A stretch of DNA of 64,000 nt from Rhizobium rosettiformans. GTDB taxonomy: Bacteria; Pseudomonadota; Alphaproteobacteria; Rhizobiales; Rhizobiaceae. How positions within the stretch are numbered: position 1 is the first letter of the stretch; each line of letters starts with the position of its first letter. Both the position numbers and the translations under genes were made by a program. The DNA lies in contig NZ_CP032407.1 in assembly GCF_016806065.1 (NCBI RefSeq), positions 62,001 through 126,000 on the forward strand, given 5' to 3'. Positions 34,683 to 42,449 of this stretch are shown piece after piece. The notes below the pieces were generated by a model. It searched no databases. It worked only from the letters and a program-made list of their open reading frames with translations, and had not been told where the DNA came from.

Positions 34683-35006
34683 GTGACCAATCACAACGAC
34701 AGCGGAAGAGCACTTCTTGCGCTTATCGATCATACCGAGACGCTCTCGAAGCAAGTTCTGGCCTTGATCAATCTCAACGCCCTATTGCTTCGCGAGGTCT
34801 CCTTGGCGCAGCAAGAGCCGCTGGAGCATTTCGCCAAACTGGAAGCCGAAATCGGCGGCTTGGGCGAAGCAATCGCCCTGAGGACACGTCAATTCACCGA
34901 TGTTCCCGTTTCGTCGGAGGCCATTACCGAAGTCTTTGAGCAGGTGCTAAGACAAGGACGCGCTCTCATTGAGATCGGCCATCACAAGCCGCCTGTCGAC
35001 AACTAA
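34683..35006 (+). CDS. Small helical protein of unknown function
   Basis: I chose GTG 34683 because AAGGAG lies six bases upstream; an in-frame GTG at 34668 has no such site. The 107-residue product is mostly helical and leucine-rich (DHTETLSKQVLALINLNALLLREV...), which suggests a coiled coil. It has no signal peptide or membrane helix. It is divergent from the membrane chemoreceptor gene. I do not recognise the family. Confidence 0.55.
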   Translation: MTNHNDSGRALLALIDHTETLSKQVLALINLNALLLREVSLAQQEPLEHFAKLEAEIGGLGEAIALRTRQFTDVPVSSEAITEVFEQVLRQGRALIEIGHHKPPVDN

Positions 35007-35199
35007 GTGCAGACGGATGAGGTGGTTCCTCCGCTACGCCATGGCCGCGATGTCGGGCCAGGAGCTTGCGAATACGTTCGTCCCCCACACCATGCTCACT
35101 AGATATAGCAGTCGACGGACAATGAGCGTCAGCCGTTCAAGGTACTGTCGAGTAGTTGGGATTATGCGCCAGACGATTTGAGCGGCACGTACAGCGGGA

Positions 35200-35493
35200 T
35201 CAGCGTCGTAATCCGTTCCGCCACGTCCATAACATCAAAATAAAAGCCAAAACCGCTACTATCGTTACCACATCCACGGCCATGTCCCACCAATGTTGGA
35301 CCTCCGCAGTCTGTCTTCGTGATTCTTCGAAAAGTTCTCTTACGCAGTTTCTGTATGACTTGTACGCTGGGTTCGTCTCCATCGCATCAAATGTGGTGTT
35401 CTGCCAGGACCGCAAATAGCCGCCACATTCCAACTCGACCATTTCATGAGTGGGTGCCTGCGGGCGCACTTCCAAGCCCAGCCAGTTGCTCAT
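35200..35493 (-). CDS. Small membrane protein of unknown function
   Basis: The 97-residue frame has a polar N-terminal part (about 1-70, two cysteines, acidic) and one membrane helix near the C-terminus (DVVTIVAVLAFILMLWTW) followed by basic residues. This indicates a tail-anchored or single-span protein with an inside C-terminus. GAGG lies about six bases before the ATG. No family was recognised. The regular composition and clear helix argue for a real gene, but evidence is modest. Confidence 0.45.
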   Translation of the reverse strand: MSNWLGLEVRPQAPTHEMVELECGGYLRSWQNTTFDAMETNPAYKSYRNCVRELFEESRRQTAEVQHWWDMAVDVVTIVAVLAFILMLWTWRNGLRR

Positions 35494-35887
35494 GCCTCAT
35501 GCTCCGGCCGTTTCTACCATACTATGCATCCATCAGATGCCCGCCGATCTGAGATGCGCTCGAGGCTCACGCCGCTATCTGTCTCGTTGCAAAGCGACAC
35601 ATGCACCAGCACGCCGAGCAGCTTAACCAACATTCCTCAGCGCTGGGAACCAATCGTCAAAATCGCATCCGGCCCGGACTTTTTCGATCTGCAGGCCCTG
35701 TGAAGGCCCTGTTGAATAAAGGCCACATCCGTCAACGAGATGAACCAGCTAAGCTACACACTCCCAAGTTCGTAACGCGCTGCCATCGCCACACTTTCCC
35801 TACGGAACCGTAAAAACTTCGTGGACCGGCTTGCAGCTCCTCTACCGAGCCTCTACGTTCGCGGCTCCCACGACCAACGAGGCAAAT
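35494..35887. other. Intergenic region upstream of the cold-shock gene
   Basis: About 390 bases without a convincing gene. Cold-shock genes often have long structured 5' leaders, and this could be one, but no canonical cold box was identified. Confidence 0.35.
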
Positions 35888-36091
35888 ATGGCGACCGGAA
35901 CAGTAAAATTCTTCGCGCAAGACAAGGGCTTTGGCTTCATTACCCCCGATGATGGCGGTCAGGACGTCTTCGTGCACATCTCCGCAGTTGGCTTCGGCGA
36001 GGCGTTGAAGGATGGCCAGAAGGTTCGCTATGAAGTAGGCCAGGACCGCAAGACGGGTAAAACCAAAGCCGAAAATGTCTCGGTGATCTGA
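35888..36091 (+). CDS. Cold-shock protein, CspA family
   Basis: The start is ATG 35888, with GAGG about seven bases upstream; an in-frame ATG 57 bases earlier would add a non-conserved tail. The 67-residue protein has [31 protein letters not shown], carrying the RNP1 (KGFGFI) and RNP2 (VFVHIS) motifs. It then ends with [22 protein letters not shown]. CspA proteins bind single-stranded nucleic acid and melt RNA structure at low temperature or in stationary phase. It appears to be a single gene. Confidence 0.92.
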   Translation: MATGTVKFFAQDKGFGFITPDDGGQDVFVHISAVGFGEALKDGQKVRYEVGQDRKTGKTKAENVSVI

Positions 36092-36265
36092 GACGTGATA
36101 TCAACAACGCTGCGCGGCGATCCGATCGTGTATCAGTCGTCGCGGGCGTTATTTTTGTTAGCAAAACTTACTATTTGGTCATCGGCAGCGTGACCGCGAT
36201 GTTCAGATCACAGGTCTAATCAATAAGATCGGCGCAAACAGCAAAGCAATGAGTCAGAAGCGTCA

Positions 36266-36484
36266 CTACGGAAACTTTTGCCCCGTCAGCATCGCTACCA
36301 GCTGGTACCGGCTTCGAATCCCACTCTGATATAGATGTATCAGAACCTTGGCGCTCTCCTGGGCCGACGGCGACGCAGGAGACACTCCGCGCAGTTCGCA
36401 CATACGCACAAAAGCTTTCTCTAGCAGTGCCAGATCTTCAGCTGTCAGAACTGAATTCAGTTTCTTGGCCACGTCGTGAATCAT
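36266..36484 (-). CDS. Small conserved-looking protein, paralogue of the gene at 36578
   Basis: The 72-residue product has an N-terminal helix (MIHDVAKKLNSVLTAEDLALLEKAF) and a C-terminal segment AKVLIHLYQSGIRSRYQLVAMLTG. The last part resembles AAELVALFKSGFRSEEELKAMAG of the neighbour protein, so the two are probably relatives. No known domain was recognised. The residue pattern L-x-x-L-x-x-SGxRSxxxLxxM recalls small rhizobial proteins of unknown role. It lies about 90 bases downstream of its relative on the same strand. Confidence 0.5.
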   Translation of the reverse strand: MIHDVAKKLNSVLTAEDLALLEKAFVRMCELRGVSPASPSAQESAKVLIHLYQSGIRSRYQLVAMLTGQKFP

Positions 36485-36577
36485 CGGAGGGAATTATTCT
36501 CTCCTGAGAGGCAATTAAGTCCTTTATCTTCAATCATGCCGACAGCCTCGCGTACCGTAACTTAGTATTGCAGTTAC

Positions 36578-36808
36578 CTACGAATTCTGTTGGTGAAGAA
36601 AGCTACTGCGCCCGGCCATTGCTTTCAGCTCTTCCTCACTCCGAAAGCCCGACTTGAAGAGGGCCACCAGTTCCGCCGCCAGGTCAAGCTCTTGATCCTT
36701 GTTCGACACGTCAGCCTGATCCCGAAACAGGTCCGCAAGCACGTTTCCCAATACTGCCAACCCTTGCGGGCCGATTTCCTGCTCATCATCGAAATAGGTT
36801 CCACCCAT
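36578..36808 (-). CDS. Small conserved-looking protein, paralogue of the gene at 36266
   Basis: I place the start at the ATG at 36808 (MGGTYFDDEQE) because GGGAGAGG lies about eight bases upstream. An in-frame ATG at 36844 would add twelve residues. The 76-residue product is acidic at the start and ends with AAELVALFKSGFRSEEELKAMAG. This last segment matches the pattern of the gene at 36266, and with this start the two proteins have nearly equal length. Function is unknown. Confidence 0.5.
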   Translation of the reverse strand: MGGTYFDDEQEIGPQGLAVLGNVLADLFRDQADVSNKDQELDLAAELVALFKSGFRSEEELKAMAGRSSFLHQQNS

Positions 36809-37017
36809 GAGCCGGTCCTCTCCCAAAGCCATGCCTGACCACATAGTGACATGACACCACGTCCATCAGCTTCGCAACACATTCTCGAGGAAGTTCAACG
36901 TCTATCCCGTTTCATCTCAACCGAGCAGACATTTGGTTCCCTCATCCTCTCCACGGGCATAGGGTGCCAGTGCCTATATGGATGACCAAGGATAAGCTGT
37001 CACACAGGTATACCTGC

Positions 37018-37113
37018 TGAGACAACCTCCGTGAGACGCAAATCAGTGTGTCATTTGGGTTGATTTTGCAGTTATGAGACGATACCCAAAGAACGTCTAG
37101 AACCTAATGAGAC
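37018..37113 (+). repeat. Four TGAGAC repeats before the resolvase gene (possible res site)
   Basis: TGAGAC occurs at 37018-37023, 37032-37037, 37075-37080 and 37108-37113, three of them followed by G. Serine resolvases act at res sites made of several short related subsites next to their own gene. The repeats are seen; their use is inference. Confidence 0.4.
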
Positions 37114-37118
37114 GTTTC

Positions 37119-37673
37119 ATGGCAATTTACGGGTATGCGCGGGTCAGCACCATCGATCAGGATCTGGCGATTCAAGAGGCGGCTCTGAAGGCGGCCGGGT
37201 GCACGGTCATCCGGGCGGAAAAGAAATCCGGATCGACCAAACAGGATCGGAAGGAGCTTAACACGCTTCTGGAATTCATGCGGGACGGCGACAGCCTGGT
37301 CGTGACACGGGTCGATCGGCTGGCGAGGTCAGTTGGGGATCTGCAGGACATCGTACGGCTGCTCAAGCAAAAAGGGGTGACGCTGAAGGCGACGGAACAG
37401 CCGATCGACACCAGCTCAGCGGCCGGCAAAGCTTTTCTCGATATGCTCGGTGTGTTCGCTGAGTTTGAGACAAACCTCCGCAGAGAACGACAAATGGAAG
37501 GCATCGCCGCAGCGAAAAGCAGAGGCGTTTACAAAGGCAGGAAGCCGCATGTCGATGTCAGTGAAATCCGCCGGCTTCGAGCGGAAGGCATTGGGCCAAC
37601 AGAGATCGCAAAGGCGCTCAAAATCGGTCGAGCGAGCGTCTATCGTGCTCTTAGAGAGAGCGCGGGTTCCTAA
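37119..37673 (+). CDS. Serine recombinase (resolvase/invertase family)
   Basis: The start at ATG 37119 (MAIYGYARVST) is preferred; another in-frame ATG lies four codons upstream. The 184-residue protein has the N-terminal catalytic domain with the nucleophile Ser in YARVST, DQDLAIQEAALKAAG, RLARSVGDLQDI and VFAEFETNLRRERQ. The C-terminal helix-turn-helix is TEIAKALKIGRASVYRAL. It resembles Tn3-type resolvases and plasmid partition resolvases. It lies at the left border of the metal-resistance region and may have entered with it. No terminal inverted repeats of a complete Tn3 element were found. Confidence 0.85.
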   Translation: MAIYGYARVSTIDQDLAIQEAALKAAGCTVIRAEKKSGSTKQDRKELNTLLEFMRDGDSLVVTRVDRLARSVGDLQDIVRLLKQKGVTLKATEQPIDTSSAAGKAFLDMLGVFAEFETNLRRERQMEGIAAAKSRGVYKGRKPHVDVSEIRRLRAEGIGPTEIAKALKIGRASVYRALRESAGS

Positions 37674-37876
37674 TTTGCGGATGAAGGTTCGCCTATTCAC
37701 TCCACACTATCAGAACCTAAACCGGTCGTTCGGGCAAGTGTTTGGTGCGCGCTGCCCGAGTAACCAGATAAACGCTGATCCCTTGCTCGCCAGAGTCTAC
37801 TCGTGGGCATGGAAATCATTGCTCGGCAATTTGGATATGGATGTCTGAGATTTGACAGCCGAGACATCTGCTGTAA

Positions 37877-37917
37877 ATGATGCCGCATGGGGTCGCGATC
37901 ACCCCACGAGGCGTCAT
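37877..37917 (+). promoter_or_regulatory. Imperfect inverted repeat upstream of chrB
   Basis: The arms 37877-37893 (ending GCATGGGGT) and 37901-37917 match as complements at 14 of 17 positions, with a 7-base centre CGCGATC. They end 44 bases before the chrB start, a fitting place for an operator or a 5' hairpin of the chromate operon. ChrB-type proteins are chromate-responsive regulators in related operons, so they may act here. Confidence 0.45.
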
Positions 37918-37961
37918 GCTAGAGAATCGCGTCCATCAACCCGGCTAACGGAGGACGCGCC

Positions 37962-38780
37962 ATGCCGTCATTTCTCGAAATTTCTCCCGATAAACTGAAC
38001 CGCCTTATCGGCACGCCCAGCGCCCCGGTGCTCATCGACGTGCGCACTGACGAAGACTTCCAGGCAGATCCGCGACTGATCCCCGGCTCGCTGCGCCGCC
38101 CTTACGATCAGGTCGCTGTCTGGGCAGGGCAGTTCACGACGCAGCCGGTCGTGACCATCTGCCAGAAAGGCAAGAAGCTCAGCCATGGCGTGGCGGCCTA
38201 TCTGCGAACGCAGGGCGCGTCCGCCGAAGTCCTCGAGAACGGCATCGAGGCATGGGTATCCGCAGGCCTCCCTCTGGTCCCCGCCAGTCAGTTGCCCGAA
38301 CGCGACGCGCAAGGGCGAACCGTCTGGGTGACACGATCGCGACCGAAGATCGACCGCATTGCCTGCCCGTGGCTGATCCGGCGCTTCATCGATCCGGGTG
38401 CGGTCTTCCTGTTCGTCGCGCCAGGCGAAGTATCCGCCGTGGCCGATCGCTTCCGCGCAACGCCATTCGATGTCGACGATGTCTTCTGGAGCCACCGGGA
38501 CGAGCTATGCACCTTCGATGTGATGATCGAGGAATTCGGTCTTTCGACGCCACCTCTCCTGCGCCTGGCGACGATCGTCCGCGGCGCCGATACGGCCCGG
38601 CCGGATCTCGCACCCGAGGTGGCGGGCCTGCTCGCCGCATCACTCGGGCTGTCGCGCATGTTCAACGACGACCTTCAACAGCTTGAGGCCGGAATGACGC
38701 TCTACGACGCGTTTTACCGCTGGTGCCGTGATGCGACTGGCGAAACCCATGACTGGCCCGCTGGAAAGAAGGGTGACTGA
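37962..38780 (+). CDS. chrB: Chromate resistance protein ChrB with N-terminal rhodanese domain
   Basis: The 272-residue protein has two parts. Residues 1-110 form a rhodanese-like domain (VLIDVRTDEDFQADPRLIPGSLR, then the Cys loop TICQKGKKLSHG, with Cys in the active position). Residues 125-270 match the ChrB C-terminal domain (RSRPKIDRIACPWLIRRFIDPGAVFLFV, DELCTFDVMIEEFGL, IVRGADTARPDLAPE). ChrB is reported as a chromate-sensing regulator or accessory protein of chrA operons, and the rhodanese fusion is a common variant. The next gene chrA begins one base after the stop, so they are cotranscribed. Confidence 0.9.
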   Translation: MPSFLEISPDKLNRLIGTPSAPVLIDVRTDEDFQADPRLIPGSLRRPYDQVAVWAGQFTTQPVVTICQKGKKLSHGVAAYLRTQGASAEVLENGIEAWVSAGLPLVPASQLPERDAQGRTVWVTRSRPKIDRIACPWLIRRFIDPGAVFLFVAPGEVSAVADRFRATPFDVDDVFWSHRDELCTFDVMIEEFGLSTPPLLRLATIVRGADTARPDLAPEVAGLLAASLGLSRMFNDDLQQLEAGMTLYDAFYRWCRDATGETHDWPAGKKGD

Positions 38781-38781
38781 G

Positions 38782-40185
38782 ATGTCCGACACCGTGGTAT
38801 CGACAGAGCCGCAACGCGGGTCGGCAGAGCATGGAATTTCCTTTATGGAGGCCTTCAAGGTCTGGCTGCGGGTGGCGGCGCTCAGCTTCGGTGGTCCAGC
38901 CGGACAGATTGCGGTGATGCACCGGATCGTCGTTGATGAGAAGAAATGGGTCGGCGAAGGCCGTTTCCTGCATGCGCTCAATTACTGCATGCTGCTTCCC
39001 GGCCCCGAAGCACAGCAGCTCGCGGTCTATCTTGGCTGGCTGCTGCATCGCACCGCTGGCGGCCTCATGGCCGGAATCCTCTTCATCCTGCCCGGCTTCC
39101 TGTCGATCCTTGCGCTCAGCTATATCTACGTCCTCTACGGCGAGGTGTCCGTGGTCGCAGGGCTGTTCTTCGGATTGAAGGCCGCGGTGCTGGCCATCGT
39201 TCTCCAGGCCGTCATTCGCATCGGCAGCAGGGCGTTGAAAGGTCCGGCGATGGTCGTGATCGCAGCGGCTGCCTTCATCGCCATCTTTGCCTTCCGGGTA
39301 CCCTTTCCCCTGATCATCCTGATGGCGGGCGTTGTCGGCTATGTCGGAACGAGAGCCGGTTCGCCGCTGTTTAAGGCCTCCGGTGGTCACAAGTCTGCGG
39401 GTGGCAAAATTCTGTCGGATGCAGACTCTGCTCTCGGTGAAGGCATGCCAGCGCATGCGAGACCCAATCTGCGATGGTCCCTTCGGGTATCCGTCGTCCT
39501 TCTGCTTCTGTGGCTTGCGCCTGTAGCGCTGCTCTACGTCACCCTCGGCCCGGACAACGTGTTCACCCAGATCGGCGTCTTCTTCAGCAAGATGGCCGTT
39601 GTCACCTTCGGAGGCGCCTATGCCGTACTGGCCTATGTCGCGCAGGAGGCCGTACAAAACTATCAATGGCTGCGTCCCGGCGAAATGCTCGACGGTCTCG
39701 GCATGGCCGAAACGACACCGGGACCACTGATCATGGTGCTGCAATTCGTCGGTTTCATGGGTGCTTACCGTGATGCCGGCGGCCTTGGACCTCTTCAGGC
39801 AGCGACCATTGGCGCCGTCCTCGCCACCTGGGTGACCTTCGTACCCTGCTTCCTCTGGATCTTCCTCGGCGCGCCCTTCATCGAAAGGCTGCGGGGAAAT
39901 GCCGCCATATCCGGCGGCATGGCGGCGATCACTGCGGCGGTGGTCGGCGTGATCCTGAACCTTGCCATCTGGTTCGGGCTGCACGTACTTTTCTCTGAAG
40001 TGAGTGTCGTTCGGGCCGGGCCGCTATCGATCGAACTGCCTGTCCTGTCTTCGATCGACTGGGCCTCGTTCACGTTGACCCTGCTCGCGGTCTTTGCGAT
40101 CTTCCGGCTGAAAATGTCGGTGATGACGGTGCTTCTCGGCTCTGCCGTGCTTGGCATGGCATGGACACTGGCTGGCATGCGCTAA
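38782..40185 (+). CDS. chrA: Chromate efflux transporter ChrA (CHR family)
   Basis: The start at ATG 38782 follows the chrB stop by one base. The 467-residue protein is made of two homologous CHR halves: FGGPAGQIAVMH with LLPGPEAQQLAVYLGWL in the first, and FGGAYAVLAYVAQ with ETTPGPLIMVLQFVGF in the second. It has about ten to twelve membrane helices. ChrA expels chromate, driven by the proton gradient. The long antisense frame on the other strand is a composition effect. A strong terminator lies 28 bases downstream. Confidence 0.93.
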   Translation: MSDTVVSTEPQRGSAEHGISFMEAFKVWLRVAALSFGGPAGQIAVMHRIVVDEKKWVGEGRFLHALNYCMLLPGPEAQQLAVYLGWLLHRTAGGLMAGILFILPGFLSILALSYIYVLYGEVSVVAGLFFGLKAAVLAIVLQAVIRIGSRALKGPAMVVIAAAAFIAIFAFRVPFPLIILMAGVVGYVGTRAGSPLFKASGGHKSAGGKILSDADSALGEGMPAHARPNLRWSLRVSVVLLLLWLAPVALLYVTLGPDNVFTQIGVFFSKMAVVTFGGAYAVLAYVAQEAVQNYQWLRPGEMLDGLGMAETTPGPLIMVLQFVGFMGAYRDAGGLGPLQAATIGAVLATWVTFVPCFLWIFLGAPFIERLRGNAAISGGMAAITAAVVGVILNLAIWFGLHVLFSEVSVVRAGPLSIELPVLSSIDWASFTLTLLAVFAIFRLKMSVMTVLLGSAVLGMAWTLAGMR

Positions 40186-40213
40186 CAGATCCGTTTGGCA
40201 CAGCAAGAACGTG

Positions 40214-40243
40214 AAAGGCCGGCGGAGAGATCCGCCGGCCTTT
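40214..40243. terminator. Bidirectional terminator between chrA and the leftward anchor gene
   Basis: A 13-base perfect stem AAAGGCCGGCGGA/TCCGCCGGCCTTT (40214-40226 with 40231-40243) with loop GAGA separates two convergent units. Short A and T runs at the ends allow use in both directions. Confidence 0.85.
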
Positions 40244-40247
40244 GCAG

Positions 40248-40898
40248 TTACATCACGCGCTTGATGTCGGAATAGGCGCCATTGGTCTTCAGGGTGATCG
40301 TCACGGCACCACCGGTCCGGTTGCGCCAGAACCATCCGTGCTTCCCGTCGAAGGCCGCCTCCATCTCGCCGGAGTCCGTGGGCTCGGCGCGACCTTTCTT
40401 GTAGCTCGTGGTTTCGCCACTGTTTCCATCGGCATGCATGTCGTAGTTCACGCCGCCGCCTTCAGTCGTCCACTCATATGAGGCCTTTGCGCCCTTCACC
40501 ATGGTCAGCTTGATCTCGGTTGCCTCTCCGGGCTGGAGTGTCACCGACATCTCGTCTGTCCGCATGGCATCTTGGGCATAGGCTGCCGATACACCGAACT
40601 CGCGGATGATCCGGTCAAGGATGTTTGATCCTTGCTGCGGGGTGGTCTGCATGGGTGTCGGAGTGGTGACACTGTTCTGCCGATCGAGTTCCGCCTCTTC
40701 GGCGAGTTGCGTCTTGATCTCACCCATTTCGGTGAGGCCCATGACAGAGCCGACACCGGTCGGATCGATCCCGTATTCGGACGGCATCACGACGGTGACG
40801 AGGAGAGCTGCGGCCGCAACGACGGAGAGCACGGTCGATTTGACGAGCTGCTTCGAGGACGGCAGGTCGTCGGGATTGGGAGCTTGGGAATTGAACAT
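40248..40898 (-). CDS. Transmembrane anchor protein of a metal-resistance unit
   Basis: The 216-residue protein has one membrane helix near the N-terminus (LSVVAAAALLVTVVMPSEYGIDPTGVGSVMGLTEMGE) and a long periplasmic C-terminal part of beta type. That part holds GEATEIKLTMVKGAKASYEWTTEGGGVNYDMHADG and HGWFWRNRTGGAVTITLKTNG. Proteins of this layout are usually named transmembrane anchor protein, and they sit next to HupE/UreJ-like proteins in metal-resistance operons. The PSEYGIDPTGVG motif after the helix is typical. It is the last gene of a three-gene leftward unit (His-rich, HupE-like, anchor). Confidence 0.8.
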   Translation of the reverse strand: MFNSQAPNPDDLPSSKQLVKSTVLSVVAAAALLVTVVMPSEYGIDPTGVGSVMGLTEMGEIKTQLAEEAELDRQNSVTTPTPMQTTPQQGSNILDRIIREFGVSAAYAQDAMRTDEMSVTLQPGEATEIKLTMVKGAKASYEWTTEGGGVNYDMHADGNSGETTSYKKGRAEPTDSGEMEAAFDGKHGWFWRNRTGGAVTITLKTNGAYSDIKRVM

Positions 40899-40917
40899 TT
40901 GATTTATCCTTGTTGAA

Positions 40918-41649
40918 TCAGGAAACGAAGTAGCCGGTCATCTGCATGCCAAACAGCAGCCAGCCGGCGGTCATCATCAGCACATTGGCGGTGTAGGCAT
41001 GGCGCAGGAAACCGGAGGTCTTGCGCCAGTAGCTCATGGCAATCAGGATGATCGCGAGCGCGATGAGCTGGCCGATCTCGACGCCGACATTGAAGGCGAG
41101 CAGGTTGGGAATGAGGCCATCGGCCGCAATCTCATATTCCAGGATCTTGGTCGCGAGACCGAGGCCGTGGAAAAAGCCAAAGATCAGCGTGGCGATCTTG
41201 GTGTTCGGCTGGAAACCCAGCCATCGCTGGAAGGCGCCGAGATTGTCCAGCGCCTTGTAGACGACCGAAAGCCCGATGATGGCATCGATCAGATAGGCGC
41301 TGACATTCCAGCCGAAATAGACGCCGAGCAGCATCGTCGTCGAATGACCGACGGCAAACAGGCTGACATAGATGGCAATGTGCTTCAGCCTATAGAGGAA
41401 GAAGATCACGCCGAACAGGAACAGCAGATGGTCATAACCGGTGACCATGTGTTTTGCTCCCAGATAGACGAAGGGGATCAGGTGGACCCCGGTGATCTCC
41501 TGGATATAGCCCTTGTCGCCTTCAGCAACGGCATGGGCTGCGGCCGTGCTTACAAGCAACAGCAGCGACAGGGCGGCAAGCGCCAGTGTGGTGGCAATGT
41601 GCCGGGTGAAATGCCCGTGCCACACGCCTCCGGGAAGAGGTGTATTCAT
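40918..41649 (-). CDS. HupE/UreJ-family membrane protein
   Basis: The 243-residue protein has a signal-like first helix followed by about six more. The conserved points are GAKHMVTGYDHLLFLFGVIFF, FAVGHSTTMLLG, DAIIGLSVVYKAL and FGFFHGLGLA, with His residues in membrane positions suited to bind nickel or a related metal. HupE/UreJ_2-type proteins are nickel permeases or accessory proteins in hydrogenase and urease loci. In metal-resistance operons they appear with anchor proteins, as here. The direction of transport is not clear from sequence. The anchor gene follows by 19 bases. Confidence 0.82.
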   Translation of the reverse strand: MNTPLPGGVWHGHFTRHIATTLALAALSLLLLVSTAAAHAVAEGDKGYIQEITGVHLIPFVYLGAKHMVTGYDHLLFLFGVIFFLYRLKHIAIYVSLFAVGHSTTMLLGVYFGWNVSAYLIDAIIGLSVVYKALDNLGAFQRWLGFQPNTKIATLIFGFFHGLGLATKILEYEIAADGLIPNLLAFNVGVEIGQLIALAIILIAMSYWRKTSGFLRHAYTANVLMMTAGWLLFGMQMTGYFVS

Positions 41650-41697
41650 GAATGATATCCGTAAACGAGGTGAACCTACCGCAGAATGCGGCGTGGA

Positions 41698-42102
41698 TCA
41701 GACGTGGTTCACGGAACGCGGAGGCCGGTCTATGCCGTACGGGGGACCGCCGTCGAACTTGTCCTCAATGAGGGCATAGCTCGTCTGGAAGATGTTGCGC
41801 AGAACGTCGCCTGCGACAGTGACCAGTCCTGCCTTTTCGTGGGTATGGTCGGCGTGGTGATGATCGGGAGCGTTCGATCCGTCGATCGCAAATTCCAGAT
41901 CATCATCGTGCGAATGATCGCCGTGATCGTGGGAATGCCCGTCATTTGTGACGGCAAAGGCAGGCGAATGCAGGCTGAGTGCGTGGGTTCCCGCTGGCAC
42001 AAAGGCAAAGACAAGCATGGCGATGCAGGCCAGCACGGCCGTGAACCCAGTTCCGAATCTTCGTCCCTTTCGAAGCAGCATACTCAAGGAGATAACCGCC
42101 AT
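41698..42102 (-). CDS. Secreted or anchored His/Asp-rich metal-binding protein
   Basis: The 134-residue protein has an N-terminal hydrophobic segment (about 18-40) followed by two His/Asp-rich clusters (GHSHDHGDHSHDDD and DHHHADHTHEK). The second half has the pattern AGDVLRNIFQTSYALIEDKFDGGPPYGIDRPPR. The clusters can bind nickel, cobalt, zinc or copper, and the protein is probably a periplasmic metal buffer. It is divergent from the repressor gene, with the predicted operator between them. No enzymatic domain is seen. Confidence 0.75.
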   Translation of the reverse strand: MAVISLSMLLRKGRRFGTGFTAVLACIAMLVFAFVPAGTHALSLHSPAFAVTNDGHSHDHGDHSHDDDLEFAIDGSNAPDHHHADHTHEKAGLVTVAGDVLRNIFQTSYALIEDKFDGGPPYGIDRPPRSVNHV

Positions 42103-42132
42103 TGATTACGAAAACAAGAATCCACATTGAAA

Positions 42133-42151
42133 TATCCCCTCCAGGGGGATA
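42133..42151. promoter_or_regulatory. Predicted operator of the RcnR/CsoR-type repressor
   Basis: TATCCCC (42133-42139) and GGGGATA (42145-42151) are exact complements with a 5-base centre TCCAG. They lie in the gap between the divergent His-rich gene and repressor gene, 12 bases before the repressor start. C/G-tract inverted repeats flanked by AT are the known operator form of RcnR/DmeR-type regulators. Confidence 0.75.
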
Positions 42152-42163
42152 GGAAATTTCATC

Positions 42164-42439
42164 ATGACAGAGCATCGACACGAATCCCATCCCGACATCG
42201 TCAAGCGCCTCAAGCGTGCCGAAGGCCACCTGAAAAGTGTGATCGCCATGATTGAGGCAGGCAAGCCATGCCTCGACATCGCCCAACAGCTTCACGCGGT
42301 GGAGAAGGCGGTGGAAAACGCCAAACGGACGCTGATCCAGGATCATCTCGACCACTGCCTTGACGAGACCGTTGGCGCGCTGGATCTCCAGCAGCGCAAG
42401 TCTATCGATGAGTTCAAGGCGATCACCAAATATCTCTGA
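42164..42439 (+). CDS. Metal-responsive repressor of the RcnR/CsoR (DmeR-like) family
   Basis: The 91-residue all-helical protein starts with MTEHRHESHPDIVKRLKRAEGHLKSVIAMIEAGKPCLDIAQQLHAVEKAVENAKRTL. It has His after the initiation Met region, Cys36 in the KPCLD position and His44 in LHAVEKA, the ligands expected for Ni/Co sensors of the RcnR/DmeR branch. It ends with DHLDHCLDE and a closing helix. Such proteins bind G-tract operators and leave DNA on metal binding. It heads a rightward operon with an MFS exporter, a DedA-like protein and a NicO-type protein, and probably also represses the divergent unit. Confidence 0.9.
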   Translation: MTEHRHESHPDIVKRLKRAEGHLKSVIAMIEAGKPCLDIAQQLHAVEKAVENAKRTLIQDHLDHCLDETVGALDLQQRKSIDEFKAITKYL

Positions 42440-42449
42440 GGGAGCCGCC

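Noticed and set aside
38662..39984. Leftward open frame of 440 codons opposite chrA
   Set aside because: chrA is certain in the other direction. The antisense product is rich in Asp, Gly and Gln/His without domain pattern, which is typical of shadows of membrane proteins.
40999..41655. Rightward open frame of 218 codons opposite the HupE-like gene
   Set aside because: Low-complexity Asp/Glu/Gln-rich antisense product; the HupE-like gene has membrane helices and conserved His positions.
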